32,789 bases of DNA, from contig CAJMQV010000013.1 in NCBI GenBank assembly GCA_905215575.1, forward strand, positions 1 to 32,789, read 5' to 3'. Below are positions 6,785-14,208 of the stretch, piece by piece. Under the pieces are notes generated by a model that was given only the letters and a program-made list of their open reading frames with translations, was not told where the DNA came from and made no database searches. Position numbers and translations under genes: made by a program. Positions within the stretch are counted from its first letter, which is position 1; every line of letters starts with the position of its first letter. This DNA comes from an uncultured bacterium. GTDB taxonomy: Bacteria > Bacteroidota > Bacteroidia > Bacteroidales > Bacteroidaceae.

Positions 6785-7643
6785 TATTTCTCTTTGGGTT
6801 GTTTTCTTCTGTCTGGCTTTGGTACAGCAGGCCGGAGCGCAGGGAGCGCAGGACACGGTAATCACCCTGACCGTGTTGCACACCAACGACACGCACAGTT
6901 GTGTGATGCCGATCAATAAGAATTTTGCCGATACAGCCTTGGCCGACAAGGGCGGTTACTTGCGCCGCGAGGCTTTTGTGGAGCAGATGCGCCGTAAGGA
7001 TTCGGACCTGCTGCTGTTTGATTCTGGAGATTTTTCTCAGGGCTCGGCTTATTATAATCTGTTTCACGGAGAGGTGGAGGTAGGCCTGATGAACCGCATG
7101 CATTACGATGCCGCAACCATCGGAAACCATGAGTTTGATTTCGGACTGGAGAATATGAAGCGCATCTTTGAGATGGCTCAGTTTCCGATTGTATGCGCCA
7201 ATTACGATTTCAGCAAGACCATTCTGAAAGATGTGGTCAAGCCCTATACGATTCTGCACCGCAAGGGCATGAAGATCGGTGTTTTCGGCATCAGTCCGCA
7301 ACTGGAAGGGCTGGTAGCCAAAAGTTCCTATGGCGATGTGGTGTATCAGGACCCCGTGAAGGTGGCCAATGAAGTGGCCTCTTACCTGAAATTGCAGGAG
7401 CGCTGCGACCTGGTGATCTGCCTGTCGCATCTGGGTTGGGCCATCGGCAATATGAATGATGAAGCGCTGATTAACAACACCCGCTATATCGATATGGTGC
7501 TGGGCGGACATTCGCACACCTATTTCACCACACCGTTGCAGGTGCCTAATGCCGACGGACAACCCGTCATCTGCAACCAGATGGGCAAGAGCGGCCGTTT
7601 TGTAGGCTGTCTGCAAGTGGATATGCAGCCCGTACGGAAATAA
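6768..7643 (+). CDS. Periplasmic metallophosphatase, 5'-nucleotidase catalytic domain
   Basis: A 291-residue exported protein with a complete calcineurin-like metal site of the UshA type: HTNDTHS (D41, H43), DSGDFSQG (D88), GNHEFD (N120, H121), a SHLG motif near residue 225 and GGHSHT (H248, H250). Signal peptide: KIRTNISLWVVFFCLALV, cleavage near GAQG. It stops where the C-terminal nucleotide-binding domain would begin; that domain is the preceding gene. A GGAAGG Shine-Dalgarno-like stretch lies inside the upstream gene, suggesting translational coupling. Likely hydrolyses nucleotides or related phosphoesters in the periplasm. The stop is 2 bases from the stop of the opposing gene, with no room for a terminator. 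Confidence 0.92.
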   Translation: MKIRTNISLWVVFFCLALVQQAGAQGAQDTVITLTVLHTNDTHSCVMPINKNFADTALADKGGYLRREAFVEQMRRKDSDLLLFDSGDFSQGSAYYNLFHGEVEVGLMNRMHYDAATIGNHEFDFGLENMKRIFEMAQFPIVCANYDFSKTILKDVVKPYTILHRKGMKIGVFGISPQLEGLVAKSSYGDVVYQDPVKVANEVASYLKLQERCDLVICLSHLGWAIGNMNDEALINNTRYIDMVLGGHSHTYFTTPLQVPNADGQPVICNQMGKSGRFVGCLQVDMQPVRK

Positions 7644-7645
7644 GG

Positions 7646-8353
7646 TTATTCAAAATAAAGGGTCAGGACGATCATCTTCGATGAGGCGCTTTCCAGACCG
7701 GAAGTATATTTTAGCAACGACTTGTTCGTCAGGTCGTTGCGTTTTTTTTGTAGAATATCTACCAGACCGAAGCAGAATTTCAGTTCCGGAATGAGTTTGA
7801 AGAAAGGCAGATAAAAGTCACATCCCATACCGAATTCCACATAACAGTCAAAAGGCTTCACCAGCAGGGCGCGGTTTTTCTTTACCGTGAGGTCCACTGT
7901 CGGGCTGATACCGGCCAGAAAATAAGGACGGTAGTTGTTGAAGCGAGGCGGTGTGAACTTCACATCAATAGGAACAGAGATATAGATGGATTTCAGCACC
8001 TGGCTGGAGTCACGCCCCGAAATCTGTTCGTGAAAGGCAACACGTTTTTGTCCGAAGTGCAGGGTGGGAGTGGTGCGCAGGGCCAGATAAGTGTTGAGGC
8101 GCGCTTCGCCAAGCACACCGACGCTGAATCCCGGACTGTATGTATCCACATCGGCATACCACTGCTCGCCGCTGGCCTGATCGATGGCACCGGTATTTTT
8201 CAATTCCATGTCCTGCATATGAAATCCCAGCAGGAAGCCGTAGTGAAAGCGGCGCTGGTCCAGATAAGGACGGTTCTGTATCTTGCGAGTCTGTGCCTGG
8301 CTGCAAAGGGCGGTCAGCAGCAGGCATAAAGTCAATAGAAATTTCTTCATCAT
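7646..8353 (-). CDS. porT: PorT-family outer-membrane beta-barrel protein
   Basis: About 235 residues: signal peptide MKKFLLTLCLLLTALCSQAQ, then an outer-membrane barrel sequence. It resembles Porphyromonas PorT, a T9SS component, in NRPYLDQRRFHYGFLLGFH near the mature start, SPGFSVGVLGEARLN, YISVPIDVKFTPPRFNNYRP and GMGCDFYLPFFKLIPELKF near the end. Start chosen at the ATG pair at 8353/8350; the frame runs further up only through a TTG codon and the extension would spoil the signal peptide. PorT homologues occur in Bacteroidota with and without a full T9SS, so the name gives the family, not a proven secretion role. The gene symbol rests on remembered similarity. Confidence 0.78.
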   Translation of the reverse strand: MMKKFLLTLCLLLTALCSQAQTRKIQNRPYLDQRRFHYGFLLGFHMQDMELKNTGAIDQASGEQWYADVDTYSPGFSVGVLGEARLNTYLALRTTPTLHFGQKRVAFHEQISGRDSSQVLKSIYISVPIDVKFTPPRFNNYRPYFLAGISPTVDLTVKKNRALLVKPFDCYVEFGMGCDFYLPFFKLIPELKFCFGLVDILQKKRNDLTNKSLLKYTSGLESASSKMIVLTLYFE

Positions 8354-8477
8354 TCCAAAATATCTTTCTTCATACAAAATAACGACGAGAAAATCACAAT
8401 ATTTCCGTTTTAATATATATTAACTATGCCCGATGAAAAAATCATGGTTATTGATTAGGAGTTTCTGAAAAATGATG

Positions 8478-8485
8478 TACTTTTG
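8478..8485 (+). promoter_or_regulatory. -7 element of the ferredoxin gene
   Basis: TACTTTTG fits the TAnnTTTG consensus and is about 40 bases upstream of the ATG at 8526. Nothing convincing is seen at the -33 position. Confidence 0.5.
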
Positions 8486-8525
8486 CATCGAACAAAATGA
8501 ACTAATAACTAAAATTATTGATAAA

Positions 8526-8690
8526 ATGGCTTACGTAATTGGTAATGATTGTATTGCATGCGGTACTTGCATTGACGAGTGTCCAGTAGGTGCAATTTCT
8601 GAGGGTGATATCTATTCAATCGACGCTGACGCTTGCACTGAGTGCGGTACTTGCGCTGATGTTTGTCCTTCAGGTGCAATTTCTCTGTAA
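8526..8690 (+). CDS. 2[4Fe-4S] ferredoxin
   Basis: A 54-residue clostridial-type ferredoxin, a small soluble electron carrier for anaerobic oxidoreductases. Two complete cluster motifs are present, CIACGTCIDECP (about residues 9-20) and CTECGTCADVCP (about residues 38-49), each CxxCxxCxxxCP. The start at 8526 (MAYVIGNDC) is chosen because it gives the standard N-terminus; an 18-residue upstream extension in frame would overlap the promoter element. It is a single gene with its own promoter and terminator. Confidence 0.96.
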   Translation: MAYVIGNDCIACGTCIDECPVGAISEGDIYSIDADACTECGTCADVCPSGAISL

Positions 8691-8714
8691 TTTGCAATAC
8701 AGAATCACGGATTT

Positions 8715-8746
8715 AAAAGGCTGCTCTTCGGAGTGGCCTTTCTTTG
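8715..8746 (+). terminator. Terminator of the ferredoxin gene
   Basis: A hairpin AAAGGC..GCTC, TTCG loop, GAGTGGCCTTT, followed by TCTTTGTTTTT. The stem has one or two mismatches but the stable TTCG loop and the T-rich tail fit an intrinsic terminator 25 bases after the stop. Confidence 0.75.
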
Positions 8747-8766
8747 TTTTTATCGGGCTGTGGTCC

Positions 8767-8832
8767 GGTGTGAAAAAAGATCCCGACGTTTTTTGAAAAT
8801 GATCGAAACGATTTGAAAAAACGGTGCTGATG
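8767..8832. repeat. Three tandem degenerate 22-bp repeats (copy 1 of a small family)
   Basis: Units 8767-8788, 8789-8810 and 8811-8832 follow each other with an exact 22-base period. Each has a TTTGAAAA-like A/T core followed by a G/C-richer end (for example GATCCCGACG in the first and GATCGAAACG in the second). The same unit in the opposite orientation recurs at 26226-26291. The stretch lies between the ferredoxin terminator and the promoter of the phosphodiesterase gene and codes for nothing visible. Confidence 0.6.
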
Positions 8833-8873
8833 TTTTTCTTTTCCGGCCGCCGCTTTTTTCTTTTTTATAATTC

Positions 8874-8904
8874 TTGATTCTTTCTATAAAAAGAATTACT
8901 TTTG
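8874..8904 (+). promoter_or_regulatory. Promoter of the phosphodiesterase-acyltransferase pair
   Basis: TTG at 8874-8876 and TACTTTTG at 8897-8904 with a 20-base spacer, a full match to the Bacteroidota promoter pattern. The ATG follows 25 bases downstream. Confidence 0.7.
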
Positions 8905-8929
8905 CCCATCATCTTTTTGTTTAATTACT

Positions 8930-9868
8930 ATGAATAAGCATTTTTTATTTTTAGGGCTGGCCTGCTTGCTCAGCCTGAGTTTGTTTAGCTGCGCTACAGA
9001 ACGCGGCTGTGTGGGAAAGAAAATCAAGAATGGTCCGAAACATGTGGTATTGGTTGGCTTCGACGGCCTGAGTGCTCATGCCGTGAAAAGCGACAAGGCC
9101 AAAATGCCTGTGTTTAAAAAGCTGATGGAGCAGGGAGCCAGCACACTGGAGAACCGTTCCGTACTCCCGTCTTCGAGTGCCGTGAACTGGGCATCCATGT
9201 TTATGGGAGCCGGTCCGGAGCTACACGGATATACGGAATGGGGAAGCGCCAAGCCCGACCTGCCGTCGCGCGTACTTACGGATAACGGAATGTTTCCGGA
9301 CATCTATTATCTGCTCCGCAAGGCCCGCCCGGAAGCCGAACTGGGATTTATCTACGAGTGGGGCGGCATGCGCAATCTGGTGGACACACTTTCTGTAAGC
9401 TATCTGAAGCCTTTGGCTCTGTCTGCCGAAAATACGGAACAGGCTGTGGCCGATGTAACGACATATATCAAGGAAAAGAAACCGGTGTTCTGCTCGGTGA
9501 TTTTCGGTGAGCCGGACGGTGTGGGACACGGTATCGGTTGGGAAACGCCGGAATATTTTGCCATGTTGTCTCATCTGGACCAAGCCTTGGGTAAGATTGT
9601 GCAGGCTGTGGACGACGCCGGAATGATGGATGAAACCGTATTTATTCTGGCAGCCGATCATGGAGGCATCCATACCGGTCACGGTGGAAAAACCATGGAA
9701 GAGATGCAGACTGCGATTGTTTTCTCCGGAAAGGGAGTAAAGGCCGGCTATCGCATACCGGAGTCAACCATGGTGTTTGATATTGCCGGCACAGTGGCTT
9801 GGCTGTTCGGTCTGGACACTCCTCAGGTATGGCTGGCCCGTCCGATCAAGTCTGCTTTCAATGATTAA
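8930..9868 (+). CDS. Lipoprotein phosphodiesterase / nucleotide pyrophosphatase of the alkaline phosphatase superfamily
   Basis: A 312-residue lipoprotein: signal with lipobox LFSC (C21). The mature protein is a type I phosphodiesterase/NPP-like enzyme, with metal and catalytic motifs LVGFDG (D45), PSSSAVNW (residues 80-87), DGVGHGIGW, AADHGG and TGHGGKT. In this family the nucleophile sits in the PSxTxxN context; here serine S83 takes the usual threonine place, so the preferred substrate may be a monoester or diester and cannot be told from sequence. Probably faces the periplasm or the surface. It is followed after 33 bases by a membrane acyltransferase, so both may act on the same envelope glycan or lipid; that is inference. 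Confidence 0.87.
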   Translation: MNKHFLFLGLACLLSLSLFSCATERGCVGKKIKNGPKHVVLVGFDGLSAHAVKSDKAKMPVFKKLMEQGASTLENRSVLPSSSAVNWASMFMGAGPELHGYTEWGSAKPDLPSRVLTDNGMFPDIYYLLRKARPEAELGFIYEWGGMRNLVDTLSVSYLKPLALSAENTEQAVADVTTYIKEKKPVFCSVIFGEPDGVGHGIGWETPEYFAMLSHLDQALGKIVQAVDDAGMMDETVFILAADHGGIHTGHGGKTMEEMQTAIVFSGKGVKAGYRIPESTMVFDIAGTVAWLFGLDTPQVWLARPIKSAFND

Positions 9869-9901
9869 TACTCTGCTATTTTGTCTAATTGAGAAAAACT
9901 T

Positions 9902-11041
9902 ATGAACAGAATCTCATCGTCTGCCTTTGCGGACAGTAAACCCCATTATGCTTTGCTGGACGGACTGCGAGGCGTGGCGGCTCTGATCGTGATCTGGTAT
10001 CATGTATTCGAGGCTTTTGCCACCAGTCCTGTGGACCAGCGTGTGAATCATGGCTTTCTGGCAGTAGACTTCTTCTTTATCCTTTCCGGTTTTGTCATCG
10101 GCTATGCCTATGATGACCGTTGGGGAAGCCGGATGACGCTGAAGGACTTTTTCAAGCGGCGTCTGATCCGTCTGCATCCTATGGTGATGCTGGCCTGCGT
10201 GCTGGGCGTCATCTCTTTCTGCGTTCAAGGATGTGAGAAATGGGATGGCACTCAGGTAGCTTTCTCGTGTGTGATGTTGGCCGCACTGATGCAGATGCTG
10301 ATGCTGCCTTTATGGCCGGGGGCTGCCGCCGAGGTCCGTGGGGCGGGCGAGATGTATCCGCTGAACGGTCCGTCGTGGTCGTTGTTCTTTGAATATATCG
10401 GCAACATACTCTATGCTCTGTGGCTGCGCCGTCTGTCTACCCGGGCATTGGCCTGTTTTGTGACGCTGACCGGAGCCGGTCTGGCCGCCTTTGCTTTGGG
10501 TAATCTGTCGGGCTTTGGCAATCTGGGCGTGGGCTGGACTTTTGCCGGAGATAATTTCCTGGGCGGTATGTTGCGCATGACCTTCTCCTTTTCTGCGGGA
10601 TTGCTGATGTCGCGTGTGTTCCGTCCGCGGGCTGTGCGTGGCGCTTTCTGGATCTGTTCACTGGTTTTGGTAGTATTGCTGGCCCTACCTTATATGGGCG
10701 ACGGCAGTCAGCCTTGGATGAACGCGCTTTATGAGGTGGTGTGTGTGGTGATTGTCTTCCCGTTGCTGGTTTATCTGGCGGCATCCGGTCGCACTACCGA
10801 TGCGCGTTCTACAGCTATCTGTAAGTTCCTCGGTGATATTTCCTATCCGCTGTATATCATCCATTATCCTTCCATCTATCTGCTGTTTATGGCATCACGG
10901 AAGTATGAGATGACTTTTGCGGATGCCTGGCCCTATGCAATATTGATATTTGTGGGTAATATTTTGTTGGCCTGGCTGTTGCTGAAGATTTATGATGAAC
11001 CGGTGCGGAGATGGCTCTCACGGGTGTGGATGAAAAAATAG
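9902..11041 (+). CDS. Membrane acyltransferase, family 3 (OafA/YrhL-like)
   Basis: A 379-residue polytopic membrane protein with about ten hydrophobic segments. The N-terminal motif YALLDGLRGVAALIVIWYHV with H34 and the following VDFFFILSGFVIGYAYDDRW, then FFKRRLIRLHPM, are signatures of acyltransferase family 3, which moves acetyl or other acyl groups from the cytoplasm to surface sugars or lipids. The late SYPLYIIHYPSIYLLF is also typical. No SGNH domain is attached. It lies 33 bases after the lipoprotein phosphodiesterase and ends before a strong hairpin. The acceptor is not known. Confidence 0.9.
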   Translation: MNRISSSAFADSKPHYALLDGLRGVAALIVIWYHVFEAFATSPVDQRVNHGFLAVDFFFILSGFVIGYAYDDRWGSRMTLKDFFKRRLIRLHPMVMLACVLGVISFCVQGCEKWDGTQVAFSCVMLAALMQMLMLPLWPGAAAEVRGAGEMYPLNGPSWSLFFEYIGNILYALWLRRLSTRALACFVTLTGAGLAAFALGNLSGFGNLGVGWTFAGDNFLGGMLRMTFSFSAGLLMSRVFRPRAVRGAFWICSLVLVVLLALPYMGDGSQPWMNALYEVVCVVIVFPLLVYLAASGRTTDARSTAICKFLGDISYPLYIIHYPSIYLLFMASRKYEMTFADAWPYAILIFVGNILLAWLLLKIYDEPVRRWLSRVWMKK

Positions 11042-11059
11042 TTCATAAATATAGATAAA

Positions 11060-11122
11060 AAGAATCTCCCCTTTATTCTGGTTTTCTGTATGGAAAGCCC
11101 GGAATAAAGGGGAGAATTATTT
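11060..11122. terminator. Bidirectional intrinsic terminator
   Basis: A stem of about 20 base pairs with one mismatch: AAGAATCTCCCCTTTATTC (from 11060) pairs with GAATAAAGGGGAGAATT (11102-11118), followed on the plus strand by ATTTT. The A-rich start gives a U-tract on the minus strand too. It separates the acyltransferase (plus) from the protease-SusCD operon (minus). Confidence 0.85.
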
Positions 11123-11156
11123 TCAGGAATCCTGTTTTAAAGGATTTGAGGTGTTG

Positions 11157-12806
11157 TTACTTCTGTACTTTCACGCTTGCCTTGCCGTTAGACAATACAT
11201 AGATGCCCTGCTGCAAGTTGTCGATATTGACTGAAGTTACTTTCTGAGCCTGCTTCAACAGACGGCCCTGGAGGTCGTAAACCTGAACATCAGTTGCCTG
11301 ATCGAAGAAGAAGGTGTTGCCTACGCGCTGAGTCTCCAGTGCCGGAACATTCTGGATGCCGGTGGTCGGAGCGCTGACAGAAAGAGTTGCCTCATGGCTT
11401 TCTGTATCTATAGAACGCAATGCAGAAGTTTCGCCCTTGCGGTCGGCACCGGTAATCAGGACAGTGGCGTTTTCATTGGTAGCACCGCTGCCAGCGAAGC
11501 TGTATTCCAATGCAGAAGTGATTTTCTTTTCATTGTTCTGATCCTGGAGAACGTAGCCGTAAACAGATACAACGCCGTTGTTTACGGTCATGGTGTTGAA
11601 GTTTTCGCTGAAATATTTGCCATCGCCTTCAGACAGACCGCTGACATTGCTCCACTGTAATTCGAGAGTTTCCTTGTTCAGAGCGGCAACAAACAGGTCG
11701 GTTCCGTCTGTATGGGTCTGTTCGTTGTTGAAAGCCAGCTGCTGGAAAAAGGTTCCGCCGATATACAGGTTCTTGTCGTCAGCCTTCAGCGCGCCGATGC
11801 GGTTGTAGGCTGCCTGTTCACTATGAGCAGGAGCATGATAAACTTTAGTGTTTACACTGCCATCTTTAATTGCAGAAACGATGTAGGCATGTTCGTTAAA
11901 ACCGTTACCATCGAAAGCTAATTCAATAGTTTCAGATTTTCCTGCGGCATCATATTGAACTTTTCCGATACCAACAAAGCAAAGATATACTGTTTCGTTA
12001 TCCACGGTGAATCCCAGATTCTCCAGACCCATTTGAGCATCTGGAGATTTTGTATCTGTGCCGATATAAGCAACAGAGGTGGATTCTTTCAGGTCTTTCG
12101 CATTTAAAGAGAAGATACCTCCACATTCCATATCAAGCATTCCCCAAATATAAGAACCTTGCCATGAATCCTGATCAAAGTTAACATCTCCGGTGTGAGT
12201 TGCTGAGGCATAGATTTTTCCGTTACTTACTTCTATATGGTTGATATTTAAATAAGGAAAACCACTTTCTTGGAAATACATTCCGCTATTGGCTACCTCT
12301 TCATTTACTTGTGCCAGGAATGGACGCACAGCCTGCAGTTCACCGTTGGCGTTATACGCCGCGATGAAAGACGCAGTCTTGTTGGTCTCGTTCTCTGCTC
12401 CTTTTATCTCTTGAGTCTTTCCATCGGTGCTTCCTACTTTGACCACATCGGCAAAAGTACCGGCAATATACACATTGTTGTTCTCGTCAGTAGTGACGCT
12501 GGTGATGGTTGCGGCACCGCTCAGACCGATGGCCCAGGCTGCTGTACCGTCGGCATTGTATTTGGCCAGATAAGCGCTGTTGGCAACCGGTTCCAGAGTA
12601 GTAGAACCGATGGTGATTGCTTCGGTGAACTGACCGGTAGTGTAAGTGCTTCCGGCATTATCAACGCAGACCGGTGCCTGAAGATAAAGGTCTTCTGCAG
12701 AAGTAACACCGGTGATCTTGGCAGTCCATGTGTGCAGTTCCTCTGCCTGAGTCTGCAGATTCATGCTCAACAAGCCTAAAGAGGCGATAAGTAATGTTTT
12801 CTTCAT
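11157..12806 (-). CDS. Secreted beta-propeller-like protein with T9SS type A C-terminal sorting tail
   Basis: A 549-residue exported protein. Signal peptide MKKTLLIASLGLLSMNLQTQA. The body has spaced motifs such as VCVDNAGSTYTTGQF, AYLAKYNADGTAAWAIGL and VTTDENNNVYIAGTF, the style of SBBP beta-propeller repeats. The last 70 residues (VQVYDLQGRLLKQAQKV, then NIDNLQQGIYVLSNGKASV, ending VQK) match the T9SS type A sorting domain that carries cargo across the outer membrane. It lies 50 bases after SusD and is read as the last gene of the protease-SusC-SusD operon. A surface adhesin or binding partner of the transporter is a reasonable guess; no catalytic motif is visible. Some Bacteroidales carry such tails without a known T9SS. 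Confidence 0.82.
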   Translation of the reverse strand: MKKTLLIASLGLLSMNLQTQAEELHTWTAKITGVTSAEDLYLQAPVCVDNAGSTYTTGQFTEAITIGSTTLEPVANSAYLAKYNADGTAAWAIGLSGAATITSVTTDENNNVYIAGTFADVVKVGSTDGKTQEIKGAENETNKTASFIAAYNANGELQAVRPFLAQVNEEVANSGMYFQESGFPYLNINHIEVSNGKIYASATHTGDVNFDQDSWQGSYIWGMLDMECGGIFSLNAKDLKESTSVAYIGTDTKSPDAQMGLENLGFTVDNETVYLCFVGIGKVQYDAAGKSETIELAFDGNGFNEHAYIVSAIKDGSVNTKVYHAPAHSEQAAYNRIGALKADDKNLYIGGTFFQQLAFNNEQTHTDGTDLFVAALNKETLELQWSNVSGLSEGDGKYFSENFNTMTVNNGVVSVYGYVLQDQNNEKKITSALEYSFAGSGATNENATVLITGADRKGETSALRSIDTESHEATLSVSAPTTGIQNVPALETQRVGNTFFFDQATDVQVYDLQGRLLKQAQKVTSVNIDNLQQGIYVLSNGKASVKVQK

Positions 12807-12856
12807 AATCGTTTGTTTTAAAGTGAATATTTATTCTGTTGTAAAAGTTGTTGCGA

Positions 12857-14194
12857 TCACTCCTGACCCAATTCCGGATTGGCGGCAACAGCTTCCGACG
12901 GGATGCGTAAGGTATAGCGGCTGTCTTCGGCAGGAAGTGTGTAGGTGGTGCCGTTATACGCCTTGTTCAGTGCCGGGCGGTTGGTGCGGCGCAGGTCAAA
13001 CCAGCGATGTCCCTCGAAGGCCAGTTCACGCAGACGCTCGTCGGCAATCTCGTTACGGAGTGCGGTCTGGTCCATCTGTTGCAAGGCTTCCTGCTGCACG
13101 GTGAACTGGGCCGCTGTGTAGCGCTTGCTCATCAGCGCTTCCAAATATACCTTGGCTGAGTCGGGCTGGTTTAGTTCGTTCCAGGCCTCGGCGGCAATCA
13201 GATAGAAATCCGCAGTGCGGAAAGTGCAGCGGTATTCGTTGCTGCCTCCTTTAACCAGATTGGTGATGCTTGAGGTCACTTGCTTGTAGTATTTTGACTT
13301 GCGCAGGTCGCCGCTACGATATTTGGCCAACAGTTCGTCCGACGGTTTGCCGGCATTGAAATAGTTGGAAGTCATCACCTGCTCCAGAGATACAATGGCT
13401 TCGGGCGACTGATAATGGTTGGGCAGTACCTTGGTGTTGTTCAGGTTTACCAGTGTATCCTGCTGTTGGAGCACTGCCTTAGAAGCATCCAGAGCGCTCT
13501 GCCAGTTGCCCATATAAAGGGCTACGCGCGCCCGCAGTGCCTGAGCTGAGATTTTGTTGAAACGGTAGGTCTTTCCGGCTTCCCATTTCTCCACGTTCAG
13601 ATAGGTTTCTGCCTGATCAATATCGCGGTTTATCTGCTCGTAGATCTGACCAACAGTAGCTTTCTTCAGAACGGCATCCACATCGGTGTCGAGTTTCAGA
13701 GGAACGGCCAGTGTGGTGTTCGGGTCGCAATGTGTGTAAGGCGCTCCGTAAAGGTTCACCAGAATGAAATGCATATAGGCGCGCAACATGTAGCTTTCGC
13801 CCACCATCTGACGGATCTCCTCGGTTGAGGCCTCGGTAATCTTGTTCTGGTGCTCGATGATGTAGTTGGCCACATAAATGGTGTGATAGAAAGTACGCCA
13901 ACTGAAACTGGTTGTGGTTTCCTGAGGCGCGTCGTCGTTCCAGCTCCAGATGTCGAAGTAAGCGTTATAGTCCTCACTGCTGGAACCGTCCATTTTCATC
14001 TCGTCTGAGCGGAATGTGGCCAGACCACGATCTTCGGGCACATCGTCGTAGGCCTTGGTCAGCAGGGCGCGATACTCAGCTCCGGTCTTAGGGATGACCT
14101 TTCCGATGGGCTGGATATCCAGAAAATCGTCACACGATTGCAGGGTGAAGCTTCCTAAAGCCAGCACGCAATATAATAAATGTCTTATTTTCAT
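12857..14194 (-). CDS. SusD/RagB-family outer-membrane nutrient-binding lipoprotein
   Basis: A 445-residue surface lipoprotein with lipobox LQSC (C21) followed by DDFLDIQPIGKVIP, the standard SusD mature start. Helical TPR-like core segments include FYHTIYVANYIIEHQNKI, VGESYMLRAYMHFILVNLYG and ISAQALRARVALYMGNWQ. The C-terminal part has ADERLRELAFEGHRWFDLRR, typical of the family. SusD forms a lid over its SusC partner, encoded 14 bases upstream, and captures the substrate. It is shorter than the usual 500-600 residues, closer to RagB-like members. Because the operon begins with a protease, peptides are the suspected substrate rather than glycans. Confidence 0.95.
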   Translation of the reverse strand: MKIRHLLYCVLALGSFTLQSCDDFLDIQPIGKVIPKTGAEYRALLTKAYDDVPEDRGLATFRSDEMKMDGSSSEDYNAYFDIWSWNDDAPQETTTSFSWRTFYHTIYVANYIIEHQNKITEASTEEIRQMVGESYMLRAYMHFILVNLYGAPYTHCDPNTTLAVPLKLDTDVDAVLKKATVGQIYEQINRDIDQAETYLNVEKWEAGKTYRFNKISAQALRARVALYMGNWQSALDASKAVLQQQDTLVNLNNTKVLPNHYQSPEAIVSLEQVMTSNYFNAGKPSDELLAKYRSGDLRKSKYYKQVTSSITNLVKGGSNEYRCTFRTADFYLIAAEAWNELNQPDSAKVYLEALMSKRYTAAQFTVQQEALQQMDQTALRNEIADERLRELAFEGHRWFDLRRTNRPALNKAYNGTTYTLPAEDSRYTLRIPSEAVAANPELGQE

Positions 14195-14208
14195 CAGTTC
14201 TTCCTTCC

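Noticed and set aside
8354..8377. TTG-initiated extension of the PorT-like gene
   Set aside because: It would add eight residues ahead of a normal signal peptide, and overlaps a near-consensus -7 element (TTATTTTG on the minus strand).
8767..8832. The 22-bp tandem units as a CRISPR array
   Set aside because: The units are directly adjacent with no spacers and are degenerate; no cas gene is present.
9902..11041. The acyltransferase as a SusCD-linked gene
   Set aside because: It is on the opposite strand and separated from that operon by a strong bidirectional terminator.
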